Made by a program: the position numbers and the translations under genes. The notes beneath the pieces were generated by a model that saw only the letters and a program-made list of their open reading frames with translations, ran no database searches and was not told where the DNA came from. Of a DNA stretch of 64,000 nt, positions 46,776 through 56,467 are shown one piece after another (position 1 is the stretch's first letter; every line of letters begins with the position of its first letter). This stretch comes from Sulfitobacter geojensis (GTDB lineage: Bacteria; Pseudomonadota; Alphaproteobacteria; Rhodobacterales; Rhodobacteraceae): positions 682,001 through 746,000 of the forward strand of contig NZ_JASE01000005.1 of the NCBI RefSeq assembly GCF_000622325.1. Reading direction: 5' to 3'.

Positions 46776-49484
46776 TTAATTAAATCCGTAGGTGAAACCG
46801 TTGTCGGCCACATCAATCGACACTTTGTCGATCGACTTGCCCTCCATCATCCGGCGCAGGAATTCGGCCGAAATGTCGGGTAGCATGGTGTTGGTCACAA
46901 TCGCATCAATCATACGCCCCCCGCTTTCCAGTTCCTGACAGCGATCAACGATCAGATCGACCACGGCATCGGAATACTCGAACGGCACGTCGTGGGTGCT
47001 TTCGACGCGTTTCTTGATCCGGCCCAGTTGCAGTTTTGTAATCTCTGCAATCATGTGCGGGCTGAGCGGATAATAGGGGATCGTCACCAGACGACCCAAC
47101 AAGGCGGCGGGGAAGATTTTCAGCAACGGCTCGCGCAAGGCTTTGGCGATACCTTCGGGTTCGGGCAGCAGATCGGGGTCGCTGCACAAATCCATGATAA
47201 GATCGGACCCCGCGTTGGAGGTCAGCAGAATGAGCGTGTTCTTGAAGTCGATTGTGCGCCCTTCGCCGTCTTCCATGACGCCTTTGTCAAACACCTGAAA
47301 GAAAATCTCGTGCACATCGGGGTGCGCTTTTTCGACCTCGTCCAGCAAGACAACGGAATAGGGTTTGCGCCGCACCGCTTCGGTCAGAACACCACCTTCA
47401 CCATAACCCACATAGCCCGGAGGTGCCCCTTTCAGGGAGCTTACGCTATGCGCTTCCTGATATTCGGACATGTTGATGGTGATCACATTCTGCTCACCGC
47501 CATAAAGAACTTCGGCCAGTGCGAGGGCGGTTTCTGTTTTACCCACGCCAGACGTACCGGCGAGCATAAAGACACCGATGGGTTTATTCGGATTATCAAG
47601 GCCCGCGCGGCTGGTCTGAATACGCTTGGCGATCATCGCCATCGCGTGATCCTGACCGATGACACGTTTGCCCAGATGTTCCTCAAGGCTAAGCACGGTC
47701 GCAAGTTCATCCGATACCATCCGGCCAACCGGAATGCCCGTCCAGTCGCCAACAACGGAGGCCACCGCCTGTTCATCGACAATCGGCAGGATCAGCGGGC
47801 TTTCGCCCTGCGCGTCATGCAGCTTGGCATTGGCTGCTTTGAGCTTTTCCATCACCTCGGCGCGGGCTGCATCGTCAAGTGCACCCTCGCCCCCTTCGGG
47901 TGCCAGCTCCGATCCTTCTTCAACCGGTGCGCCCCCTGCCCGAAGCTGCGCGCGCAGGTCCAGAATTTCGGCAACGATTTCTTTTTCAACGTCCCAAGCG
48001 GCTTGAAGACCGGTCAGCCGCTCTTCGACTTCGGCCTTTTGCGCTTCGACCTTGGTGCGGCGTTCGTCCACGTCATACCCGGCAGTTTCATCGCGGCCGA
48101 TGATCTCCAACTCGGTATTCAGCGATTCGATTTTGCGCTGCGCATCGTCCACCTGTGCCGGCACCGCATGCTGGCTCACAGCAACGCGGGCACAGGCGGT
48201 GTCCAGAACGCTCACCGATTTGTCCGGCAATTGCCGCGCAGGAATATAGCGGGCTGACAGGGCCACCGCGGCCTCGATACCCTCATCCAGTACCTGCACC
48301 TTGTGGTGGTTTTCCAACATCGACGCGATGCCACGCATCATCATGATCGCCTTGGGCACGCTCGGTTCATCCACCTGCACCACCTGAAAACGACGCGTCA
48401 GCGCGGGGTCTTTTTCGATGTATTTCTTGTATTCGGCCCAAGTCGTCGCACCGATAGTGCGCAACGTTCCACGCGCCAAAGCAGGTTTCAGCAGGTTCGC
48501 GGCATCTCCCGTCCCTGCGGCACCACCGGCACCAACCAGCGTATGGGTTTCATCGACGAACATGATGATCGGTGTCGGGCTGGACTGCACTTCATCAATG
48601 ACCGAGCGCAGGCGGTTTTCAAATTCGCCCTTCATCGACGCACCGGCCTGCAACAGGCCCACGTCAAGCACCAAAAGGCGCACGTCCTGCAAAGCGGGCG
48701 GCACATCGCCGCGCGAAATGCGCAAGGCAAACCCTTCAACCACGGCTGTTTTACCGACACCCGCCTCACCCGTCAGGATCGGGTTGTTCTGACGACGGCG
48801 CATCAGCACGTCAACGATTTGGCGGATCTCTTCATCGCGCCCGACAATTGGATCAATCTCGCCGTTGCGGGCCTGTTCGGTCAGGTCGGTGCAATATTGC
48901 TCCAGCGCCTCTCCCTTGCCCATCTGCGCGGGAGACATCGCATCGGATGCTTCCCCGGGCACGGCACCGCCGCCGGTGGTTGACCCGTCCTGCGCGCCCA
49001 TGCGCTCTTCGGGCGACCCGTCTGTTGCTTCGTGGAAATTCTCCGCCAGATCATCCTGTTTGATCTTGGCAAGCTCGGGCGAAATGCCGGTCAGGATGTT
49101 GCGCAAGGCCGGCGTTTTCAGCATGCCCAGCAACAAATGACCGGTGCGCACATTGCTTGAACTAAACAGCAGCGAGCCGAAAACCCAACCGCGTTCCATC
49201 GCGTCCATCAAATGATCCGACAAATCCGAAATCGCAGAGGCGCCGCGCGGCAGCCCATCCAGATTGCGGGTCATTTCGGCGGCAATCTTGCCCACATCCA
49301 GATCGTAATGATCAACGATCCGATGCAGGTCGCTGTCCTGCCCCTGCAAAATCTGGTGCATCCAATGGACGACTTCGACATAAGGGTTGCCGCGCATTTT
49401 GCAAAAAACGGTAGCGCCTTCGACGGCTTTATACCCAAGACTGTTCAGCTTCCCGAACAATGCGACTCTGCTAATCTCGCTCAC
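46776..49484 (-). CDS. clpV: T6SS sheath-recycling ATPase ClpV (TssH)
   Basis: A 902-residue Hsp100 protein. Its N domain binds contracted TssC and its two AAA modules unfold it. Motifs are GEAGVGKTAVVEG and MFVDETHTLVGAGG in AAA1, and GTSGVGKTETALAL and [13 protein letters not shown] in AAA2. The middle region is shorter than in ClpB. Position in the T6SS cluster and the N-terminal divergence from ClpB separate the two. It starts 26 bases after tssG. Confidence 0.96.
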   Translation of the reverse strand: MSEISRVALFGKLNSLGYKAVEGATVFCKMRGNPYVEVVHWMHQILQGQDSDLHRIVDHYDLDVGKIAAEMTRNLDGLPRGASAISDLSDHLMDAMERGWVFGSLLFSSSNVRTGHLLLGMLKTPALRNILTGISPELAKIKQDDLAENFHEATDGSPEERMGAQDGSTTGGGAVPGEASDAMSPAQMGKGEALEQYCTDLTEQARNGEIDPIVGRDEEIRQIVDVLMRRRQNNPILTGEAGVGKTAVVEGFALRISRGDVPPALQDVRLLVLDVGLLQAGASMKGEFENRLRSVIDEVQSSPTPIIMFVDETHTLVGAGGAAGTGDAANLLKPALARGTLRTIGATTWAEYKKYIEKDPALTRRFQVVQVDEPSVPKAIMMMRGIASMLENHHKVQVLDEGIEAAVALSARYIPARQLPDKSVSVLDTACARVAVSQHAVPAQVDDAQRKIESLNTELEIIGRDETAGYDVDERRTKVEAQKAEVEERLTGLQAAWDVEKEIVAEILDLRAQLRAGGAPVEEGSELAPEGGEGALDDAARAEVMEKLKAANAKLHDAQGESPLILPIVDEQAVASVVGDWTGIPVGRMVSDELATVLSLEEHLGKRVIGQDHAMAMIAKRIQTSRAGLDNPNKPIGVFMLAGTSGVGKTETALALAEVLYGGEQNVITINMSEYQEAHSVSSLKGAPPGYVGYGEGGVLTEAVRRKPYSVVLLDEVEKAHPDVHEIFFQVFDKGVMEDGEGRTIDFKNTLILLTSNAGSDLIMDLCSDPDLLPEPEGIAKALREPLLKIFPAALLGRLVTIPYYPLSPHMIAEITKLQLGRIKKRVESTHDVPFEYSDAVVDLIVDRCQELESGGRMIDAIVTNTMLPDISAEFLRRMMEGKSIDKVSIDVADNGFTYGFN

Positions 49485-49510
49485 TTTAATGTCCCCTTAT
49501 TATTCAAATA

Positions 49511-50542
49511 TTATGCCACCCGACCCCGAGGCGTGAGGAATAAATCCTCAGCATCGGCGCGCGGTGTATCGTCATCGCGTTTCATATCGACCCAGGATGT
49601 TTGCCCCAGTCGGGTCGTCCCCCCCAGCACGGACCTTGGCACCTCGTCCCCTTTGAGGATCAGCTGCACGTCCCAATCCAACGTGTCGCCCACATAACTG
49701 CGCACGATAGATTCCAGCCGGTCAAACCCGTCTGTACCGGGCATAAACCGTTCATAACGTTCGCGGCTGAGCGGCCCGATGCGGATGCGGAATTTCGAGG
49801 CACGGCTCCAGACCTTGCTGCCCACGCTGGTGGTCTGGCCCAAGCCGACCTGACCGCCCAATTCCCAGCAATCATCCGGTTCAAGATGCAGCCAAGCGCC
49901 GACAAACTGGTCAATCTCCGCCGGTACATCAAAGAAATGGCTGATCAGCGAAATCAATCCGTCGGGGTTTTTCGTGCCCTGCGACATGTAAGCGGCGAAA
50001 TGGCGTCGCGCGACATCCGGCATGGCATCGCGTTCTTGCAAACCTTCGCCGCGATAGCCCGCAATGGCCGCGACCCGCCGTTCAAATTCATCATCACCAC
50101 GGTCGTAGCTGGGGGCCGGATTGCCACTGCGCCATGCGCGATAGAGCAGGCTCATCATCCGGTGGGTCAGCATATTCGCGAAAGCGACGATGGTATTGTC
50201 GCGGTGGTTGCGTTGCCGGTTGCGCGCGTATTCGGTCAGGTGCAGCGGCAAGGGACCTTGTGGGCCGAACAGACCGAAAAAACGGCTGATCATGGTGCCG
50301 GGCACCTTGTCGGTGCCAGCCTTGAAACTGCGGATGGTGGAGGGTGGAAACGACAGCTCGGCCTCTTGACCCAACCGCACGCGATCTTCGCGCGGACGGC
50401 GCGATTCACCCAGACGCGGCGCATCAGGATAGGCAGCGTCAATCACACGCATGGCCTGAAAAACATGATGTTCTTCAGGGTTTTCCACCAGCTTGGCGAA
50501 ATGTCCTAGAGTGTTTGGCCCAGGCCGCTTGTCGGTCGCCAT
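49511..50542 (-). CDS. tssG: T6SS baseplate subunit TssG
   Basis: A 343-residue protein of the TssG/ImpH family with FQAMRVIDAAYPDAPRLG near the start, RFFGLFGPQGPLPLHLTEYA (ExLGpxGpLP-type signature) and LSRERYERFMPG later. With TssE, TssF and TssK it builds the wedge of the baseplate. The reading frame overlaps the end of tssF by 37 bases, which implies translational coupling. Confidence 0.95.
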   Translation of the reverse strand: MATDKRPGPNTLGHFAKLVENPEEHHVFQAMRVIDAAYPDAPRLGESRRPREDRVRLGQEAELSFPPSTIRSFKAGTDKVPGTMISRFFGLFGPQGPLPLHLTEYARNRQRNHRDNTIVAFANMLTHRMMSLLYRAWRSGNPAPSYDRGDDEFERRVAAIAGYRGEGLQERDAMPDVARRHFAAYMSQGTKNPDGLISLISHFFDVPAEIDQFVGAWLHLEPDDCWELGGQVGLGQTTSVGSKVWSRASKFRIRIGPLSRERYERFMPGTDGFDRLESIVRSYVGDTLDWDVQLILKGDEVPRSVLGGTTRLGQTSWVDMKRDDDTPRADAEDLFLTPRGRVA

Positions 50543-52383
50543 CTGGCGATTTCCCCCCGTCGTTCGGTCTTTAAGACCGTCTCAGTAAAACTATTGATGG
50601 TGGTGTATTTGCGGAAAAACCGCTCCATCACGGCACCCAGTACATAAACGCTGGTGCCTTCAAAAAATGTCTCGTCAAATTCTATGGTAATCTCTAATCC
50701 GCGCACGGCGGTGGACAGCACTTCGTCGCTCATCCGGCGCACAATCGGCCGGCTGGAAACGTTGGTGATCCCCTCAAGCTGCTTTTCCGTCACGCGGTTG
50801 CCGAGCGGCGCATAAATTCCGATCAATTCGCGCAAGGCCTCGGCAGAGCTGCCATCGGTGGTCTGGGCAATCGACAGATAGTTCAGCGAAAGATGGCTGA
50901 TCAGGCGCCATGCTGTATCACCCTGCGCAAGGGTCGGATGCGGCCGCGTGGGCGATATCGGTGTGCGCACGGTTTTGACTGGTCCGCCATCCGGCAGGTG
51001 GAACACATTATCGTCCCCCACAGACAGCAGCATTGGCAAATCACGGTTCGTGCACAGGGCGGTAACCGCAAGCTGGTCCAGCTTGGCCGAATAGGGCGCC
51101 TGTTTGCGATCAACCAAGGACAGGAAAACTTCGGACCCCAGATAAGAGGTCCGCACCCCGCGCAGCCGTTCCTTTTCGCTGCGCTGACGCATCTTGCGGC
51201 TTTGCGTGTAATAGGTCGCGTGCATGTCACCGGCAGCGGTGAAATCCGTGGCGGAGTAAAACGGCCTGAAATCGACGTCATCGGCGCCATCGCCACTGAT
51301 GCCGGTCACGGATTCAATATTGTAAATCTCGAAATCCAAGCCCGCCGTGCGGTTGGGCACTACGTGTTGTTCGGTATCCCGCGCTGTCACATGCAACCGG
51401 TCACAGCGTTTGCGAAACAGGTTAACCGCGGGCACAGCGTTCAGCCCAAAGGCTTCGGGCGTGATGGCGGGTGTCAAATCCTTGTTGCCGTCCCCCAGCA
51501 GAATATAAATGTCGACTTCGGCCCCTTTGGCGTTGCGCAATGCCGGTTGCAAGCCGCTCAGGTTCACGAACATGAACCGTTCGGGCATCGCAAAATATTC
51601 TTGCAACAACCGGTAGCCGTCAAACGACCGCCGCGGCGTGGGCAAAAGCGCTTCTTCCGGGGTCAGGCCCACTTGTTTCAGCGCGCCATCGGGCAGTCCC
51701 ATCGTCCAATCCGCGCGTCTGTCCGCCGAGCGGCCCGCAACGCCGACCGTCTGGGTGCATAGCAGTTCATGCAACTGCCAGCTGCGACCGGATTGGCGGT
51801 CAAGGTAGAGCGTCAGATCGTCCATCGTCAGTTCGGAAATCGGATCCCCATCCAGCCGTTTCAATCGCAGCCGGATACCGGCGCGGGCCGCCTTGGTGGT
51901 GCCCACACCCGCCGCAACCAGACCACCGCGACTGTCGATATATTCCGCCTCGGAAATTTCGATCGGCCACATGGTGACCTTATGGGCTGTACGGAATTCG
52001 CATGCGGTTTGTTCACCGTCCAACAAACGGCTGCGAACAGTGGTGTGCCTTGGCAGGACGTAACCTGTTTTCAAGCCCGCATTCGAAAGGTCAGGCTTGA
52101 ATTGCGCAATCATCATCGACGGTGTGGGTGCCAGATAATGAGGATAAATGATTTCAAGCAGATGCGACGTGAAAACCGGAAACTGCATTTCCAGTTCCAG
52201 CTGAACCCGCGCTGATAAAAACGCGACCCCCTCTAGCAACCGCTCGACATAGGGGTCCATCACTTCGACCCCTTCCATTCCTAAACGGTTGGCGATCTTG
52301 GGATAGGCATCGGCAAATTCCGCCCCCATGTCGCGCATGAAAGACAGTTCGTTTTCGTAATGTCTGAGCAGTCGGGTATCCAT
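50506..52383 (-). CDS. tssF: T6SS baseplate subunit TssF
   Basis: A 625-residue protein opening with RLLRHYENELSFMRDMGAEF split before ADAYPKIANRLGM, the canonical TssF start, and with FPVFTSHLLEIIYPHYLAPTPS after it. It forms the core of the baseplate wedge with TssG. Length is normal for the family. It starts five bases after the tssE stop. Confidence 0.96.
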   Translation of the reverse strand: MDTRLLRHYENELSFMRDMGAEFADAYPKIANRLGMEGVEVMDPYVERLLEGVAFLSARVQLELEMQFPVFTSHLLEIIYPHYLAPTPSMMIAQFKPDLSNAGLKTGYVLPRHTTVRSRLLDGEQTACEFRTAHKVTMWPIEISEAEYIDSRGGLVAAGVGTTKAARAGIRLRLKRLDGDPISELTMDDLTLYLDRQSGRSWQLHELLCTQTVGVAGRSADRRADWTMGLPDGALKQVGLTPEEALLPTPRRSFDGYRLLQEYFAMPERFMFVNLSGLQPALRNAKGAEVDIYILLGDGNKDLTPAITPEAFGLNAVPAVNLFRKRCDRLHVTARDTEQHVVPNRTAGLDFEIYNIESVTGISGDGADDVDFRPFYSATDFTAAGDMHATYYTQSRKMRQRSEKERLRGVRTSYLGSEVFLSLVDRKQAPYSAKLDQLAVTALCTNRDLPMLLSVGDDNVFHLPDGGPVKTVRTPISPTRPHPTLAQGDTAWRLISHLSLNYLSIAQTTDGSSAEALRELIGIYAPLGNRVTEKQLEGITNVSSRPIVRRMSDEVLSTAVRGLEITIEFDETFFEGTSVYVLGAVMERFFRKYTTINSFTETVLKTERRGEIARWRPTSGLGQTL

Positions 52384-52388
52384 CGCGA

Positions 52389-52886
52389 TCAGCCCACCCT
52401 GTCGAGCGAAATCTCACCCGTTGTCACGTCGACCTTACTGCGCAAATACAGCTCGAGTGGAACCGGCTGGGCCCACATGTCAGCATGAATATCAAATGCG
52501 ATCTGGGTTTCGCCCTTGGCCTGTTCGGTGCGCAGCTCAACCGCAGTAGAGCCCGCGATGATGCGCGGTTCGTGCACTGAAATGGCGTTCAGGATCGACT
52601 TGCGGATCAGCTCTGCGCGCACAGAGGTGGAGTATTCGCCCGCGACCTCGCGCACACCATAGTTCAACACGGATTTCGCGGCATGCGGATATTTTTCGGG
52701 ATCAAGCGCCTTGCCAAGACTATTCGTGTTCAACAGCCACGACAAATCGCGCTTGATGATTTCGCGCAGGCGGGTGATGTCAATGGCGCGATGGGCACGG
52801 CTTTCTTGCTTTTGGGTTGGTTCTTCGTCGGTTAGCCGGTCCAAAAGGGACGGCTGCAACCGTTCAGCAAGCATTTTTTCAGCCAT
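52389..52886 (-). CDS. tssE: T6SS baseplate subunit TssE (gp25-like)
   Basis: A 165-residue gp25-like lysozyme-fold protein without lysozyme activity. It has LREIIKRDLSWLLNTNSL (RDL-x-x-LLNT signature) and SVLNYGVREVAG. It nucleates sheath polymerisation on the baseplate. I use the ATG at 52886, which gives the typical N-terminus (MAEKMLAERLQPSLLDRL) and an eight-base overlap with tagJ. The open frame continues upstream to 52976 inside tagJ. Confidence 0.93.
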   Translation of the reverse strand: MAEKMLAERLQPSLLDRLTDEEPTQKQESRAHRAIDITRLREIIKRDLSWLLNTNSLGKALDPEKYPHAAKSVLNYGVREVAGEYSTSVRAELIRKSILNAISVHEPRIIAGSTAVELRTEQAKGETQIAFDIHADMWAQPVPLELYLRSKVDVTTGEISLDRVG

Positions 52887-53703
52887 CTTGTGCAGCCTCT
52901 TCCGGCTCGTCGGGGCCGTGATCAAAGACCAGCTCGCGCACATCCAGCAGGGCAACGTCATCCTGATCGGTGGCAAACAGGCGCTGTCCGACGCCTACAA
53001 AGTTTTCGCCGCCCGCATCTATCCAATTGGTTGCGCGGGACAATTTTTCCGCGTCGCCCCCATTTTCAGGCGTGCCCGCATAACGTGTCGGGATCAGGGC
53101 GACCACTTCGCCGCCATTGCGCAGGGTCACAGTGGCCGCGGTCCAGACCGCATCGCGCAAATCAGCAGGTTCTTCGATGCTGAGCTTGGAAACCTGCGCA
53201 AATGGCAGCCAGAAATAGCGTCCGTTGATCACAATTTCCAACACCGGCCCCATGCGCATGTCCGCATCCGCGATCCATTCAAAAGCCGTTCCATTTACGG
53301 TGCCTGAACTGGCCGGTGCCTGTTCAAAAGCCTGCTCGCGCAGCGCAGCAGCTTCGGCGGGTTTGCCTTGCGCCAGCATTTTCTGCGCTTCGATCAGCAG
53401 GGCAAGCCACGGGTCCGGCTCGCCAAAAACCATCGGCTCTTTCTCACCTTTGAAAACTTTCTCGCGGTAGACTTCGCAAATGATCCCCTCGCGATAGGTC
53501 TGGGCCATCATCATGGCCAAAGGATCCATTTCACCGCTCAGCTTCAGCTGGTTGATTGCCCTTTTCCAATCCCCCAAAACACACAGCAGCTGGAACAGGA
53601 AAATGCGCAGCTTGGCTTCGGCCGGCTCTGCACGGACCTTGTCCTGCAATGCCGTAAGTGTGGCAGCCAGATCGCCAGATTTAAGATGTTCTTCGGGCGT
53701 CAT
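52879..53703 (-). CDS. tagJ: T6SS accessory protein TagJ (ImpE/SciE family)
   Basis: A 274-residue protein with an N-terminal helical (TPR-like) region beginning TPEEHLKSGDLAATLTALQD and a C-terminal ImpE domain (GRYFWLPFAQVSKLSIEEP, LRDAVWTAATVTL). In Pseudomonas, TagJ binds the N-terminus of TssB and ClpV and tunes sheath disassembly. Here the giant fusion offers extra TssB-like domains that TagJ might also bind (inference). The ATG at 53703 has GGAGG nine bases before it, so it is preferred over upstream in-frame codons. Confidence 0.92.
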   Translation of the reverse strand: MTPEEHLKSGDLAATLTALQDKVRAEPAEAKLRIFLFQLLCVLGDWKRAINQLKLSGEMDPLAMMMAQTYREGIICEVYREKVFKGEKEPMVFGEPDPWLALLIEAQKMLAQGKPAEAAALREQAFEQAPASSGTVNGTAFEWIADADMRMGPVLEIVINGRYFWLPFAQVSKLSIEEPADLRDAVWTAATVTLRNGGEVVALIPTRYAGTPENGGDAEKLSRATNWIDAGGENFVGVGQRLFATDQDDVALLDVRELVFDHGPDEPEEAAQDG

Positions 53704-53757
53704 ATGACAGCCTCCGCTCGGGTTAGGATGCGAGGAGAAAGGGCGCAAATCGGGGAG

Positions 53758-53783
53758 GTCGCGCGCAGTTTCCCGCGCGCGAC
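53758..53783 (-). other. GC-rich hairpin after hcp
   Basis: GTCGCGCGC (53758-53766) pairs perfectly with GCGCGCGAC (53775-53783), beginning eight bases past the hcp stop on the minus strand. No T-run follows, so it is more likely an RNA-stabilising or attenuating stem than a full terminator. It would favour Hcp over the genes downstream. Confidence 0.5.
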
Positions 53784-53790
53784 GGCATTA

Positions 53791-54306
53791 TCAATCGCCG
53801 GAATATGTTTCCATTTTCCCGGAACGCAGGTTCCAGAGGAACTCGTTCTCTTTCTTGAGCTTACCCGTCGCCTGATCAGTATGGTGGTATTCCATTTTCA
53901 CGCCCACATAAGCCAAAGCCCATGTTTCTTCTGGAATGCCGTCCGCACTTGCAGAGACGCTGTACTTGTCGATGATCACGTTCTTGAAGGTCCAAATCGC
54001 GAAAGGCTTCAGACCTTCGCCCGCACCGTCACCTGAACGGCACCAGTGCATCGTAACAGAATCTTTGACCGTACCGTTGGCCACAGCCAGCGCCAGTTCG
54101 TTGGACGCCTTGCCAATCTGTGTCGTCAGCTCGATCTTCTGAAAGTTGGTGTTCGCATGTGAACGCTGGTTTGACCCCAGATCGGTCATGTCGACCGCAC
54201 GTTCCAGTTCAAAGGTAGCAGATTCCAGAACGATCCAGTTCTTGTGGTTCCCTTCGGTGCTGTCACCAGGGATTTTGTCTATTTCCATGAACATGTTAGC
54301 AGCCAT
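53791..54306 (-). CDS. hcp: T6SS tube protein Hcp (TssD)
   Basis: A 171-residue Hcp-family protein (MAANMFMEIDKIPGDST, then FQKIELTTQIGKAS and WALAYVGVKMEYH). Hexameric rings stack into the inner tube that carries effectors and is pushed out by the sheath. No C-terminal toxin extension is present. A good AAAGGAA site precedes the ATG, and a stable hairpin follows the stop, consistent with high expression within the operon. Confidence 0.96.
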   Translation of the reverse strand: MAANMFMEIDKIPGDSTEGNHKNWIVLESATFELERAVDMTDLGSNQRSHANTNFQKIELTTQIGKASNELALAVANGTVKDSVTMHWCRSGDGAGEGLKPFAIWTFKNVIIDKYSVSASADGIPEETWALAYVGVKMEYHHTDQATGKLKKENEFLWNLRSGKMETYSGD

Positions 54307-54380
54307 TGTGCTATTCCTTTCAAAAAGTTTGTTAAGTTTAAGTTAGGCGGTATTGGCGGACCCCAAGCTAATTCGAGGGA

Positions 54381-55877
54381 TCAGGCGCCTTTTTCAGAAG
54401 GGAGCTTGGATACAAGCCGCAATGAAACCGAAAGGCCTTCCAACTGGTAATGTGGGCGCAGGAAGAACTTCGACGTGTAATATCCGGGATTGCCTTCCAC
54501 CTCTTCGACAACAACTTCTGCTGCTGCGAGCGGTTTCCGCGCCTTCTCGTTTTCCGACGAAATGTCGGCATTGAAATCAACGTAATTGTTGATCCATTCT
54601 TGCAGCCAGCTTTCCATATCGTCGCGGCTTTTGAACGAACCGACCTTATCGCGCACCATGCATTTGAGATAATGCGCAAAGCGGCAAGTGGCGAAAAGAT
54701 AAGGCAGGCGTGCTGCAAGATTTGCGTTGGCCGTCGCGTCAGGGTCGTCATATTCTGCGGGCTTGTGCAGAGACTGGGCACCCATAAACGTTGCAACGTC
54801 CGTATTTTTCCGGTGGATCAGCGGCATCATGCCATTCTTGGCAAGCTCCGCTTCGCGCCGGTCGTCGATGGCGATTTCTGTGGGGCATTTCTGATCCACG
54901 CCACCATCTGTTGTTGGAAAGGTGTGCGATGGCAGGTTTTCCAACGTACCGCCGGATTCCACGCCGCGAATGCGTGAACACCAGCCGTATTCCTTGAACG
55001 AGCGGTTGATGTTAACCGCCATGCCGTAGGCCGCGTTGATCCAGCCATATTTGCTGTGATCCGACCCGTCGGTGTCCTCTTCAAACGCGAATGCCTCGAC
55101 CGGTTCGGTTTTGGCACCATAAGGCAAACGACCCAGAAAACGCGGCATCGCAAGGCCGACATATTTGGAGTCTTCGCTTTCGCGCAGGGATTTCCATGAT
55201 GCATATTCAGGCGTCTGGAAAATCTTGGTCAAATCGCGCGGGTTGCTCAGTTCTGACCAGCTGTCCATCTGGAACAACTCGGGCTTGGCACCCGTGATCA
55301 GCGGCGCATGGCCGGCTGCGGCGATCTTGGCCATTTCGCCCAACAGTTCCACATCCTGTGGACCGTGATCAAAGTGGTAATCCGCCACCAGCGAACCGTA
55401 AGGTTCGCCGCCCAATTGCGAGAATTCTTCGGTATACAGTTTCTTAAAGATCGGCGACTGATCCCAGGCCGTGCCTTTGAACTTGCGCAGGGTCTTGTGC
55501 ATCTCTTTTTTGGAAATGCTCATGAACCGGATCTTCAGGTTCTCATCTGATTCAGTGTTGTTGACCAGATAATGCATGCCGCGCCACGCGCTTTCCATCT
55601 GCTGGAACTCTTCGTGGTGCAGAATCAGGTTCACCTGTTCGGTCAGCTTTTTGTCGATCTCGGCAACAATGCCTTCGATCGAGCGCAGCGCATCGTCGGA
55701 AATCAACGCCGTATTGCTGAGCGCCTGTTCGGCCAATGCCTTGACCGCGGATTCAACCGCCGTTTTGGCCTGATCGGATTTCGGGCGAAATTCCTTTTGC
55801 AGCAGGCTTTCGAACTCGGAAGAACCGAATGCGGTTTCACCACCAGCTGCTTCTACTTGGACGTCTTCTTCAGCCAT
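54381..55877 (-). CDS. tssC: T6SS sheath large subunit TssC (VipB)
   Basis: A 498-residue canonical sheath protein with LILHHEEFQQMESAWRGM (84-101), PRFLGRLPYGAKTEP (245-259), and the full C-terminal handshake region ending FFLRPHYQLEGLSVSLRLVS. It polymerises with TssB around the Hcp tube and is the ClpV substrate. It is three bases downstream of tssB. It serves as the reference for judging the truncated TssC-like domain of the giant fusion. Confidence 0.97.
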   Translation of the reverse strand: MAEEDVQVEAAGGETAFGSSEFESLLQKEFRPKSDQAKTAVESAVKALAEQALSNTALISDDALRSIEGIVAEIDKKLTEQVNLILHHEEFQQMESAWRGMHYLVNNTESDENLKIRFMSISKKEMHKTLRKFKGTAWDQSPIFKKLYTEEFSQLGGEPYGSLVADYHFDHGPQDVELLGEMAKIAAAGHAPLITGAKPELFQMDSWSELSNPRDLTKIFQTPEYASWKSLRESEDSKYVGLAMPRFLGRLPYGAKTEPVEAFAFEEDTDGSDHSKYGWINAAYGMAVNINRSFKEYGWCSRIRGVESGGTLENLPSHTFPTTDGGVDQKCPTEIAIDDRREAELAKNGMMPLIHRKNTDVATFMGAQSLHKPAEYDDPDATANANLAARLPYLFATCRFAHYLKCMVRDKVGSFKSRDDMESWLQEWINNYVDFNADISSENEKARKPLAAAEVVVEEVEGNPGYYTSKFFLRPHYQLEGLSVSLRLVSKLPSEKGA

Positions 55878-55880
55878 GGG

Positions 55881-56390
55881 TTATCCCTCCTCTTTCGCGT
55901 CAGGCTTCGGCTGGGCTGCCAAAGTCTTGAGCAATGCCGGATCCTGCATAATCTTGGCGATCAGATCCTCAGCGCCGGACTTGCCGTCCATATATGTCAT
56001 CAGGTTGCTCAATTGCGTCCGCGCATCCAGCAACTCGGCCAAGGGCTCGACCTTGGCGGCAATTGCAGCCGGGGAAAAATCATCCATGCTGTTAAAGGTG
56101 ATATCGACGGCCATGTTGCCCTCGCCCGTCAGGGTATTGGGCACGGTAAAGGCGGCGCGCGGGGCGATCGACTTCATCCGGTCGTCAAAGTTATCAACAT
56201 CAATCTCAAGGAACTTGCGATCCGCAACTGCGGGCTGCTCAACTTCGGATTTGCCGGCAAGGTCGCTCATCACGCCCATAACAAACGGCAATTGGACCTT
56301 TTTCTCGGCACCATAAAGTTCCACATCGTATTCGATCTGGACGCGGGGTGCCCTGTTGCGAGCAATGAATTTCTGGGAACTACCGGCCAT
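55881..56390 (-). CDS. tssB: T6SS sheath small subunit TssB (VipA)
   Basis: A 169-residue TssB with VQLPFVMGVMSDLAG, RKFLEIDVDNFDDRM and FNSMDDFSPAAIAAKVEPL, all standard for the family. It is the obligate partner of TssC in the contractile sheath. Its N-terminal part is closely similar to residues 1-137 of the giant fusion protein encoded in the same cluster, pointing to internal duplication. Confidence 0.97.
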   Translation of the reverse strand: MAGSSQKFIARNRAPRVQIEYDVELYGAEKKVQLPFVMGVMSDLAGKSEVEQPAVADRKFLEIDVDNFDDRMKSIAPRAAFTVPNTLTGEGNMAVDITFNSMDDFSPAAIAAKVEPLAELLDARTQLSNLMTYMDGKSGAEDLIAKIMQDPALLKTLAAQPKPDAKEEG

Positions 56391-56467
56391 GAAGGGCTCC
56401 TTAGTCTTTAAAAGTAAAATGCAGATGTAACGCTGCGGTGAAAAACAATTTGCGCTGGAAGAAAGGC

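Noticed and set aside
46776-49484. Second ClpB
   Set aside because: It lacks the long ClpB M domain, has a divergent N domain and lies in the T6SS cluster, so it is ClpV.
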